Below are positions 1 to 6,284 of a stretch of 11,408 nucleotides of DNA, piece by piece. The notes beneath the pieces were generated by a model, which worked only from the letters and a program-made list of their open reading frames with translations, ran no database searches and was not told where the DNA came from. The stretch covers positions 1 through 11,408 of the forward strand of contig PWNY01000315.1 of assembly GCA_003557805.1 (NCBI GenBank), read 5' to 3'. Each line of letters opens with the position of its first letter. Position 1 is the first letter of the stretch. Source of the stretch: Bacteroidales bacterium (lineage in GTDB: Bacteria > Bacteroidota > Bacteroidia > Bacteroidales > UBA7960). Made by a program: the position numbers and the translations under genes.

Positions 1-142
1 CCAGGAAGCCGTAACCGGTAAGCTTAAGGCCAAGGAAGTTAAACTCCACGGGTCCGCGGTTCTGGATTATAAAGATCAGTACCACAAGGGCGATCAGTAT
101 GTTGACCACCCAGAAAAAAATAGGCTTGCTTTTCTGTTCCAT
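1..142 (-). CDS. LapA-domain (DUF1049-like) small membrane protein, N-terminal part only
   Basis: The minus strand is open from an ATG at 142 to the window edge, giving 47 residues and no stop, so the gene is cut by the edge. It reads MEQKSKPIFFWVVN, then a hydrophobic stretch (about residues 8-27, ILIALVVLIFII), then QNRGPVEFNFLGLKL. One membrane helix followed at once by a QN(x)xPVxxNFLG motif is the hallmark of the LapA/DUF1049 family, short inner-membrane proteins linked in Enterobacteria to lipopolysaccharide assembly. Function in Bacteroidota is not established. The gene is divergent from the M28 peptidase, with 99 bp between the starts. No Shine-Dalgarno site is visible, as is usual in this phylum. 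The rest of the protein lies outside the window, so length and C-terminal coiled coil cannot be checked. Confidence 0.65.
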   Translation of the reverse strand, partial: MEQKSKPIFFWVVNILIALVVLIFIIQNRGPVEFNFLGLKLTGYGFL

Positions 143-167
143 ATTGCACAGGGTTTTTCAATCTACT

Positions 168-175
168 CAAAAATA
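168..175 (-). promoter_or_regulatory. Possible Bacteroidota -7 box for the LapA-like gene
   Basis: On the minus strand this reads TATTTTTG, a full match to the Bacteroidota -7 consensus TAnnTTTG, 26 nt before the ATG at 142. No TTTG-like -33 element is seen at the expected 19-21 nt spacing, and the area is AT-rich, so a chance match is possible. Confidence 0.3.
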
Positions 176-241
176 GTTATTTTTATCGATTGATTTCCCC
201 GGATGGCTTTTTTTGTTTTTAATAACCTAAATTGAATACCG

Positions 242-1954
242 ATGAGACTTACCAGCTTTTTGCTTCTTGCCGTCTTTGTACTTGCTGCCCAGGTTGGTGC
301 CGCACAGCAGAAGGTCTTTGACTTTTCGCAGGAAGAGGTTATATCAAGATTAAAGGATGATATCTACACCCTTGCCTCCGATGAGTTTGAGGGGCGGGAT
401 GCCGGCACCGAGGGCGAAAAAAAGGCGGCTGAATATATAAAGGATAGGTTCAGGGAGGCAGGGCTGGAGCCCCTGTTTGACGGCTCCTTTATCCAGGAGT
501 TCCCCTTCCCGGGGCAGTGGCAGCTGGGTGATGACAACTATTTTACCTATGGTGTGAGCACCTATGAGCATGGAGAGGACTATTTTGTGGTGCCCGGATC
601 GGCCAGTACAAGTGTGTCGGCACCATTTGTCCATGTGGGCCACGGGTTGTCGGAGTTGGCAGAGGTGGAAGGCTTTGATGATTATGCAGACTATTGCGAC
701 TATGCCCTGCACAGGGATGTTGAGGGCAAGGTCCTTATTATGGAGATGTATATGCCGGATTATTTCAGTGATATTGGTGACAGGCAGATGTTCCAGCTGC
801 TTTTCCATAAGATTGGTGTTGCACAGGAAAGGGGCGCTGCCGCGGTAATGTTCGTCAACACCAAAGAAGACAGGGAGGACCCCCCGGAAAGCTTCAGCCT
901 GGGGCGTTTAACGGTAGATATACCGCTGATATTTGCATATGACAATGTGCTGCATGACATGATGTCGGACCAGGACCTCACTGTCGAGCTGGAGGTGGAT
1001 ATAAACCGTGAGGAGCTTATAAGCCGCAATGTGGCCGGATATATAGATAACGGTGCTGAATACACCGTTGTCATCGGTGGTCACTTTGACCATGTGGGCT
1101 GGGGTTCCAGGGGTTCAAGGACACCAGATGCTAACGCCATCCATTACGGTGCAGATGATAATGCCAGCGGAACAGCCGGGGTTATTGAGGCGGCAAGGTA
1201 TATAAATGCCAGTGGCGACTTTGGCAACTACAACTATATCTTCATGGGCTTCGGGGCGGAGGAGAAGGGCCTTATTGGCAGCCGCTACTTTACCGACAGC
1301 GATGCTTACGATATGGAAAAGATAAACTACATGTTCAACCTGGACATGATAGGACGGCTGGAGGACAATAACCTTACCCTTATAGGTACCGGCTCTTCGC
1401 CTGAATGGGACGGCCTTATTGACAGCCACGCACCGGGGCATTTCAATATAAGGAAGAGCCCGGGAGGCAGGGGAGGCTCCGACCACACCTCATTCTATGT
1501 AAAGGATATACCTGTTATATTCTTCTTTACCGGGATACATGATGACTACCACACACCTGCCGACACACCCGACAAGATAAATTATGAGGGTGCCCGGCAG
1601 ATACTTGACCTTATGCTAGATATGGTAAGGACGCTTGAGGGCCGTGACAGGCTGGCCTTCTCTGCAGCACCGGAATCCGAGCCCAGCAGGACAAGGGCTG
1701 ACGGGGTGACCCTGGGGCTGATGCCTGACCATACCTTCCAGGGCGAGGGCCTGAAGGTGTTGTCGGTATCTGACAACAGGCCCGCAAAAAGGGCCGGCAT
1801 AGAGGACGGGGATGTGATAATACGTATAAACGACATGGAGGTAAAGGAGATACAGACCTATATGGAGGCCCTTGGCAGGCTCAGTGAGGGAGACAGGGCC
1901 AATGTTACTGTTATGCGTGAAGAGAATGAGCATACCCTGGAGGTGGAGCTTTAA
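242..1954 (+). CDS. Secreted M28-family zinc aminopeptidase with PA and PDZ domains
   Basis: A 570-residue exported metallopeptidase that should remove N-terminal residues from peptides outside the cytoplasm. Residues 1-20 form a signal peptide (Arg, hydrophobic core, cleavage near VGAA/QQ). About 110-255 is a PA-type insertion domain. The M28 catalytic domain follows, with every expected residue visible: H281 and D283 (GGHFDHVG), D305 (GADDNASG), E340 as catalytic base and E341 as zinc ligand (GFGAEEKG), D368 (NLDMIG) and H437 (DDYHTPADT). By analogy with Aeromonas aminopeptidase, the two zincs are held by H281, D305, E341, D368 and H437. A C-terminal PDZ domain (about 488-570, with AGIEDGDVIIRIND) probably binds chain ends or partners. 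The ATG at 242 is chosen because it begins the signal peptide directly. gpsA starts 26 bp downstream on the same strand, so cotranscription is likely, though no functional link is obvious. Substrate preference cannot be read from sequence. Confidence 0.93.
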   Translation: MRLTSFLLLAVFVLAAQVGAAQQKVFDFSQEEVISRLKDDIYTLASDEFEGRDAGTEGEKKAAEYIKDRFREAGLEPLFDGSFIQEFPFPGQWQLGDDNYFTYGVSTYEHGEDYFVVPGSASTSVSAPFVHVGHGLSELAEVEGFDDYADYCDYALHRDVEGKVLIMEMYMPDYFSDIGDRQMFQLLFHKIGVAQERGAAAVMFVNTKEDREDPPESFSLGRLTVDIPLIFAYDNVLHDMMSDQDLTVELEVDINREELISRNVAGYIDNGAEYTVVIGGHFDHVGWGSRGSRTPDANAIHYGADDNASGTAGVIEAARYINASGDFGNYNYIFMGFGAEEKGLIGSRYFTDSDAYDMEKINYMFNLDMIGRLEDNNLTLIGTGSSPEWDGLIDSHAPGHFNIRKSPGGRGGSDHTSFYVKDIPVIFFFTGIHDDYHTPADTPDKINYEGARQILDLMLDMVRTLEGRDRLAFSAAPESEPSRTRADGVTLGLMPDHTFQGEGLKVLSVSDNRPAKRAGIEDGDVIIRINDMEVKEIQTYMEALGRLSEGDRANVTVMREENEHTLEVEL

Positions 1955-1980
1955 AAACAGATAAATAACGAAAGGGAATT

Positions 1981-2976
1981 ATGCGGGAGGTAAATGTAGC
2001 CGTAATAGGATCGGGCAGCTGGGCCACGGCCATAGTGAAGATACTTCTGAATAATGTCGAGAAGGTGAGCTGGTGGGTCAGGGAGAAGGAGATTGCCGAC
2101 CATTTGCAGCAGTACGGCCACAACCCCCGTTATATGAGCTCATTGTCATTCAAAGTACAGCGCCTTGATGTGACCCATGAGCTGAACCGGGTCCTGAAGC
2201 AGGCCGACATACCCATATTTTGCATACCGGCGGCATTCCTTGATAAATCGCTGGAGGGGCTTCACTCTTCCCTGCTAAGGGGCAAGCCGGTGGTCAGCGC
2301 CATCAAGGGGGTGATACCCGGGCATAACGATATAATCGGGGATTATTTTTACAAGCGTTTTGGTGTGCCAAAAGAGAACTTCGTGGTGGTGAGCGGGCCC
2401 AGCCATGCCGAGGAGGTTGCACAGGAGAAGCTGACCTACCTTACGGTTGCATCGGAAAACCGCCTCAACGGGGCGGCTGTTTCGGGACTGTTTGACTGCC
2501 GGTACATACGTACCAGCCTTACCGATGATATATACGGGACACAGTATGTGCCGGTTCTTAAGAACATAGTGGCCATTGCAAGCGGTATATGCTCAGGCCT
2601 GGGATATGGCGACAACTTCCAGGCCGTACTGGTCTCCAATGCAATACAGGAGATAGAGAGGTTCATGAACGCTGTAAGGCCCGGCAGCAGGGATATAAAT
2701 AAGTCGGTATACCTGGGCGATCTGCTGGTAACCAGCTACAGCCAGTTCAGCCGCAACAGGCGTTACGGCCAGATGCTGGCCAGGGGCTACAGCCCCATGT
2801 ATGCACAGATGGAGATGAACATGGTAGCCGAGGGCTATTATGCAACCAAATGCATCATGGACCTGAACGGCAAATACGGCGTAAGGATGCCTATACTGGA
2901 GGCGGTTTACAATATACTCTACAACAACTCCCCTGCCACCAGTGAGATCAGGATGCTGGAGAGTAAAATGTCCTAG
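1981..2976 (+). CDS. gpsA: NAD(P)-dependent glycerol-3-phosphate dehydrogenase
   Basis: A 331-residue cytosolic enzyme that reduces dihydroxyacetone phosphate to sn-glycerol 3-phosphate, the backbone precursor for phospholipids. The N-terminal Rossmann fold shows the dinucleotide loop GSGSWA at residues 10-15. AIKG follows, with K109 in the usual substrate-site position, then SGPSHAEEVA at 138-147. The C-terminal helical domain has PVLKNIVAIASGI, with K194 as the expected catalytic lysine, then GYGDNFQAVL and YLGDLLVT. Length is normal for the family, and motif wording (SGPSHAEE, YLGDLLVTS) is of the Bacteroidota type. The ATG at 1981 puts the nucleotide-binding loop at the usual distance from the N-terminus. 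The gene follows the M28 peptidase by 26 bp. Its 3' end overlaps the convergent pyrI by 4 bp. No terminator fits there, so transcripts of the two genes should run into each other. Confidence 0.95.
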   Translation: MREVNVAVIGSGSWATAIVKILLNNVEKVSWWVREKEIADHLQQYGHNPRYMSSLSFKVQRLDVTHELNRVLKQADIPIFCIPAAFLDKSLEGLHSSLLRGKPVVSAIKGVIPGHNDIIGDYFYKRFGVPKENFVVVSGPSHAEEVAQEKLTYLTVASENRLNGAAVSGLFDCRYIRTSLTDDIYGTQYVPVLKNIVAIASGICSGLGYGDNFQAVLVSNAIQEIERFMNAVRPGSRDINKSVYLGDLLVTSYSQFSRNRRYGQMLARGYSPMYAQMEMNMVAEGYYATKCIMDLNGKYGVRMPILEAVYNILYNNSPATSEIRMLESKMS

Positions 2977-3437
2977 AAGAACTCCATGGTCTCACGGGTG
3001 GTGATCTTCTCGCAATAGTGGCACTTGAGCCTGGTATCCTCCTTGTCAACCACGGTGAACTTTGCCCTGACCTGCTCCTTGTTGGTGATGCAGTTCGGGT
3101 TGAAACACTTTACAATGCCGTTAACCTGGTTGGGGGTTTCAACGATCTTCTTGCTTGCCACCTGAAAATCCCTTATCTCGATAATTGAGGCATGGGGGGC
3201 GACAAGGGATATCTTGTTGAGCTCTTGTGGCTCAAAAAAGCGCCCGCTTACCTTTATGATCCCTTTTTTCCCGTATTTTTTGCTCTCCAGGTTGGTGGCA
3301 AACAGCACCATATCCTCGAAGGCTTCCAGTTTGAGTATCCTGATTACCTTGAACACGGCACTGGGGGGTATGTGGTCTATAACGGTACCATTCTCAATTG
3401 CAGAAACCTTGAGTTCCTTGACCTTTTTCTTTTCCAT
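2973..3437 (-). CDS. pyrI: Aspartate carbamoyltransferase regulatory chain
   Basis: A 154-residue regulatory subunit of class-B aspartate transcarbamoylase. It carries the allosteric nucleotide site (CTP/UTP inhibition, ATP activation in the E. coli enzyme) and links catalytic trimers. The N-terminal allosteric domain has GTVIDHIPPS at about 17-26, matching the E. coli GTVIDHIPA nucleotide-site segment, and a lysine in GIIKVSGRF (K62) where E. coli has K60. The C-terminal zinc domain has four ligand cysteines in the family spacing: C111 and C116 (CFNPNC), C139 and C142 (CHYC). Length matches E. coli PyrI (153). The ATG at 3437 is preceded in frame by a TAG 3-5 nt upstream, so no longer form is possible. 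It lies 131 nt after pyrB on the same strand. The leader is A-rich with a long purine tract and is described separately. The gene presumably shares the pyrB transcript. Confidence 0.96.
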   Translation of the reverse strand: MEKKKVKELKVSAIENGTVIDHIPPSAVFKVIRILKLEAFEDMVLFATNLESKKYGKKGIIKVSGRFFEPQELNKISLVAPHASIIEIRDFQVASKKIVETPNQVNGIVKCFNPNCITNKEQVRAKFTVVDKEDTRLKCHYCEKITTRETMEFF

Positions 3438-3468
3438 TTTCTATGTGTTGATTTTTGGTTTTTTCTTA

Positions 3469-3557
3469 TTCTTTTTCTTTTTTTCTCTTTCTCTTTCTCC
3501 TTCTCTTTCTCCTTCTCCTTCTCTTTCTCCTTCTCCTTCTCTCTCCTTTTCTCTCTC
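3469..3557 (-). repeat. 89-nt homopurine/homopyrimidine tract with hexamer repeats between pyrB and pyrI
   Basis: Every base from 3469 to 3557 is C or T on the plus strand, so the pyrBI message carries an uninterrupted A/G tract. Inside it, 3485-3538 is nine back-to-back copies of the hexamer CTCYTT (AARGAG in the message), five of them AAGGAG and four AAAGAG. Hexamers shift length by multiples of three. AAGGAG equals a Shine-Dalgarno core, but the nearest copy is about 48 nt from the pyrI ATG, too far to serve it directly. Tracts like this are prone to slipped-strand length change and can form triplex DNA; whether either happens here is inference. Confidence 0.9.
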
Positions 3558-3568
3558 ACTCTACCCTG

Positions 3569-4477
3569 CTACTTAAGCCCCAGAATTGATGCGATCAGTG
3601 CCTGGCGTACGAAAACTCCATTGAGTGCCTGCTCAAAATAGTAGGCCTTCGGGCTTTTGTCCACGTTTATGTTGATCTCGTTCACCCTTGGCAGTGGGTG
3701 CAGTACCCTGAAGTTCTCTTTGGTGTTCTGGATCATCTCGTAGCTGAGGTTATAGGAGTTCTTTATACGCTCATACTCCAGTGGGTCGGAGAAGCGCTCA
3801 CGCTGTATCCTTGTCATGTAGAGAACATCAGCATTGGGTATTACATCCTCAACCTCGGTGTACTGGTGGTATGCAAGCTTTCGCTCCTTGATGTGCATCT
3901 TCACGGAACTGGGCAGCTTGAGCTCTACCGGCGAAACAAGGTGGAAGGTGGTGTTGTAGTTACAGAGTGCTATCACCAGTGAGTGTATTGTGCGGCCATA
4001 CTTCAAATCACCCACCATTGCCACGTGCAGGTTGTCGAGTGTTCCCTGTGTCTTCTGGATGCTGTAAAGGTCCAGAAGGGTCTGAGTTGGGTGCTGGTTG
4101 GCCCCGTCACCTGCGTTTATAATGGGCACCGGCGATATCTCCGAGGCGAAACGGGCACTGCCCTCCACCGGGTTGCGCATAACTATAAGGTCGGAATAGT
4201 TTGCAACCGTAAGTATGGTGTCGCGAAGCGACTCCCCCTTTTTTACGCTGGTGTTGGACGCCTCTGAGAACCCCACTATCTTACCTCCAAGTCGGTTTAC
4301 GGCACTCTCAAAGCTCAGCCTTGTCCGGGTAGAGGGCTCAAAGAAGAGGGATGCTATAACATAATCCTGGAGGATGTTTTGCACGGGCTTTTTTTCAAAC
4401 TCCGCCGCCAGCTCCAGGATGCTCAGTTGTTCTTCTTTGCTGTAATCGTTGATCGATACCAGGCTTTTGTTTTTCAT
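3569..4477 (-). CDS. pyrB: Aspartate carbamoyltransferase catalytic chain
   Basis: A 302-residue cytosolic enzyme that joins carbamoyl phosphate and L-aspartate to N-carbamoyl-L-aspartate, the committed step of pyrimidine synthesis. The carbamoyl-phosphate signature FFEPSTRTR is at 45-53 (S49, T50, R51, T52). The mobile 80s loop SVKKGES is at 77-83 with K80 in the place of E. coli K84. H129 and Q132 in NQHPTQT match E. coli H134 and Q137. R162 (GRTIHS) and R224 (MTRIQRERF) match R167 and R229, and HPLPR at 260-264 holds the conserved Leu-Pro pair. No key residue is missing. With pyrI downstream, it should form the allosteric class-B holoenzyme. The ATG at 4477 follows an A-rich leader. An intrinsic terminator lies 42 nt upstream of the start, so pyrB is expressed either by a promoter squeezed into that gap or by readthrough. 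No pyrL-like leader peptide is visible. Confidence 0.97.
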   Translation of the reverse strand: MKNKSLVSINDYSKEEQLSILELAAEFEKKPVQNILQDYVIASLFFEPSTRTRLSFESAVNRLGGKIVGFSEASNTSVKKGESLRDTILTVANYSDLIVMRNPVEGSARFASEISPVPIINAGDGANQHPTQTLLDLYSIQKTQGTLDNLHVAMVGDLKYGRTIHSLVIALCNYNTTFHLVSPVELKLPSSVKMHIKERKLAYHQYTEVEDVIPNADVLYMTRIQRERFSDPLEYERIKNSYNLSYEMIQNTKENFRVLHPLPRVNEININVDKSPKAYYFEQALNGVFVRQALIASILGLK

Positions 4478-4518
4478 CTGTTCTTTGTTTTGTTAATTTA
4501 TTAATGAAACATACGGGC

Positions 4519-4543
4519 AAAAAAAAGGGGCCGTTGAGGCCCC
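4519..4543 (-). terminator. Intrinsic terminator after the cDPG-synthetase-like gene
   Basis: On the minus strand this reads GGGGCC-TCAAC-GGCCCC followed by eight T. It is a perfect 6-bp all-G/C stem with a 5-nt loop and a U-tract. The stem begins 7 nt after the stop codon of the upstream gene (stop at 4551-4553) and the U-tract ends 41 nt before the pyrB ATG. It most simply ends the upstream transcript. Its place directly before pyrB also allows a role as an attenuator. Confidence 0.88.
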
Positions 4544-4550
4544 AAATAGA

Positions 4551-5918
4551 TTATTTACTGCATCCGCAGTCGCTGCGGACAAGGTTTTTCTTTTTCAAAA
4601 ACTCGCAGATCAGATCGCAGAGATCTGGTTTACCAATCTCCTGCAGTTCATAACCGATCTTCACCGTTGGCTTTTTGATCTCTATCACCCTGTTTATGTC
4701 TATGGGTGTTGCTATTACCACGAGGTCACACGGGGTGTTCTCGATGGTCTTCTGCAAATCCTTCTTCTGCTCGTCGCTGTAACCCATTGAGGGAAGCACC
4801 GGGCCGAGGCCGGGGTAGTTCTCGAAGGTCTCGCGTATCTTGCCTACTGCATAGGGCCTTGGATCCACCAGCTCGGCAGCGCCGTACTTCTGGGCGGTGA
4901 TACTGCCATAGTTGTGCTTTATCTCCCCGTGGGTTACAGTGGGCCCCTCTTCGATCACAAGCACCTTCTTGCCCCTTATCAGCTGGGGTTTGTCAACAGT
5001 TGTAGGTGAACATGCATCCACCACGGTTGCACCGGGGTTGACCCTGGCAACGTTGTTCCTTACAAGCTGAAGGTCGGCCAGATCAGCACTCTCTATCTTG
5101 TTTACCACCACTATGTCGGCTATCCTTAAGGTTGTCTCTCCCGGGTAGTATGTAAGCTCATGGCCTGCCCTCTGGGGGTCTACCATGGTTATCATCAGAT
5201 CGGGCTTGTAGAAGGGAAAGTCGTTGTTGCCGCCATCCCAGAGGATAACATCTGCGTCCTCCTTCTCGGCCTCCCTGAGTATTGCCTCATAGTCTATACC
5301 GGCATATATAACTGTGCCGCGCACCACGTGGGGTTCATACTCCTCCATCTCCTCTATGGTGCAGTCGTGTTTTTGAAGGTCATCTATGGTGGCAAAGCGC
5401 TGTACGGCCTGCTTTACAAGGTTGCCGTATGGCATTGGGTGGCGTACCGCTACCACTTTCACCCCGTGTGACCTTAAAACATCGACTATGCGCCTTGAGG
5501 CCTCGCTCTTACCTCCGCCTGTACGTACAGCACCGGTTGCGATTATTGGCTTTGAGGATTTGAGCATGGTGGAGTTAAGACCCAGCAGCCTGAAATCGGC
5601 ACCAGCGGCATTGATCACCGCTGCAAGGTTCATTACCTGGTTGTAGGAAACATCCGAGTAGGAAAACACGCATTCGTCAACCTTGTGGTCCTTGATGAGC
5701 CCGGGCAGGTCCTCTTCCGAATGTATCGGGATGCCGTCGGGGTAGAGTTCACCTGCCAGCTCTCCCGGATAGACCTTGCCGTCAATGTCGGGTATCTGTG
5801 CCGCAGTGAAGGCCACAACATTATAGTTACTGTTACCACGGAAATAGGTGTTGAAATTGTGAAAATCACGGCCTGCAGCGCCTATGATGATCACGTTCTT
5901 TCGTTTATCTTGTTGCAT
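4551..5918 (-). CDS. Cyclic 2,3-diphosphoglycerate synthetase-like P-loop protein (COG2403 type)
   Basis: A 455-residue soluble protein. The N-terminus is Rossmann-like (VIIIGAAGRDFHNF, about 9-22). The P-loop is at 128-138 (TGAVRTGGGKS), with K137 and S138 as phosphate contacts. WDGGNND (227-233) and VVNKIES (271-277, resembling a G-protein NKxD motif) follow. This order and the overall length fit COG2403, which contains the Methanothermus fervidus enzyme (459 residues, cpgS) that closes 2,3-diphosphoglycerate into its cyclic form with ATP. Bacterial members are often annotated only as predicted GTPases and their substrate is mostly unproven, so the specific reaction is uncertain here. The tail has C434, C438 and a terminal DCGCSK (C451, C453), which could bind metal; I have no evidence for it. 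The gene has a good upstream promoter candidate and its own terminator, and sits directly before pyrB. The ATG at 5918 starts just ahead of the first beta strand. Confidence 0.75.
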   Translation of the reverse strand: MQQDKRKNVIIIGAAGRDFHNFNTYFRGNSNYNVVAFTAAQIPDIDGKVYPGELAGELYPDGIPIHSEEDLPGLIKDHKVDECVFSYSDVSYNQVMNLAAVINAAGADFRLLGLNSTMLKSSKPIIATGAVRTGGGKSEASRRIVDVLRSHGVKVVAVRHPMPYGNLVKQAVQRFATIDDLQKHDCTIEEMEEYEPHVVRGTVIYAGIDYEAILREAEKEDADVILWDGGNNDFPFYKPDLMITMVDPQRAGHELTYYPGETTLRIADIVVVNKIESADLADLQLVRNNVARVNPGATVVDACSPTTVDKPQLIRGKKVLVIEEGPTVTHGEIKHNYGSITAQKYGAAELVDPRPYAVGKIRETFENYPGLGPVLPSMGYSDEQKKDLQKTIENTPCDLVVIATPIDINRVIEIKKPTVKIGYELQEIGKPDLCDLICEFLKKKNLVRSDCGCSK

Positions 5919-5985
5919 ATTATCTGGATTTATTTGAATTTGTTATATATATAGATTAGATTGAATTCTGCGGGAAAAAGTCACA

Positions 5986-6016
5986 CAAATTTACTTGTTT
6001 CTAAATTTTAAGCAAT
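5986..6016 (-). promoter_or_regulatory. Bacteroidota-type promoter for the cDPG-synthetase-like gene
   Basis: On the minus strand the order is ATTG (6016-6013), a 19-nt spacer, then TAAATTTG (5993-5986). This fits the Bacteroidota vegetative promoter pattern TTTG-N19-21-TAnnTTTG with one mismatch in the -33 box. Transcription would start near 5980, giving a leader of about 60 nt before the ATG at 5918. Confidence 0.5.
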
Positions 6017-6065
6017 CATTTTTAAAAATTTTTCCCTGTAATAAAAAAAAGAAAAATTTTGCTGC

Positions 6066-6081
6066 TGTAAAAAAAGTTTAC
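6066..6081. promoter_or_regulatory. Short inverted repeat, possible operator upstream of the kinase pair
   Basis: The sequence TGTAAAAAAAGTTTAC contains GTAAA and TTTAC arms around a 5-nt centre. It shares its TGTAAAAAA half with the longer inverted repeat at 10251-10286 upstream of the NtrC-type regulator. A related CTGTAATAAAAAAAAG stands at 6036-6051. The region is A-rich, so chance resemblance is a real possibility. Confidence 0.25.
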
Positions 6082-6284
6082 TTAAAAATTTGACAGACGG
6101 CTATAAACTGTCTTTAAACTAAGGGTAAAATTGGATTTTGTTTTGAAAATTCAATTATAATACTTATCATTGCCGCTCCTTGCTTATTTCTTGGGCAGGT
6201 TGGGTTTTTACATTCAAAATATAAGTATAAGCATCTGTAAATTAAAAGTTTGTATTAAGACCAACTTTAAATTGCACCCTTCAA

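Larger units (their letters stand above)
5919..6284. other. AT-rich divergent intergenic region, 366 bp
   Basis: This lies between two divergent genes, the cDPG-synthetase-like gene (minus) and the first kinase (plus). It is far richer in A+T than the flanking genes. I see the minus-strand promoter near 5986-6016 and A-tract motifs starting CTGTAA at 6036-6051 and 6065-6081. No open frame resembles a gene and no tRNA is seen. No full TTTG/TAnnTTTG pair could be placed for the plus-strand kinase gene. The nearest candidate, TTTG at 6249-6252 with TAAATTG at 6268-6274, has too short a spacer (15 nt) to trust. Confidence 0.7.

Noticed and set aside
350..808. Long minus-strand open frames opposite the M28 peptidase gene.
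   Set aside because: They are shadows of the coding strand, with no recognisable domain and no start context, while the plus strand shows a complete peptidase.
3377..3559. Frame starting at GTG 3559 on the pyrI strand, encoding a Lys-Glu repeat peptide (60 residues), 9 nt after the pyrB stop.
   Set aside because: It is what any frame through the AARGAG repeat would give. Its second half overlaps pyrI in another frame and shows no domain or normal composition.
3192..3641. Plus-strand frame with a Phe-Ser-rich tail opposite pyrI and the purine tract.
   Set aside because: It is the complement of pyrI and of the repeat; its hydrophobic run merely reflects TTC/TCT codons from the pyrimidine tract.
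6190..6215. G-rich stretch (TTGGGCAGGTTGGG) upstream of kinase 1 considered as a sigma-54 -24/-12 promoter.
   Set aside because: It does not match TGGCAC-N5-TTGC: the GC element at -12 is absent at the needed spacing.
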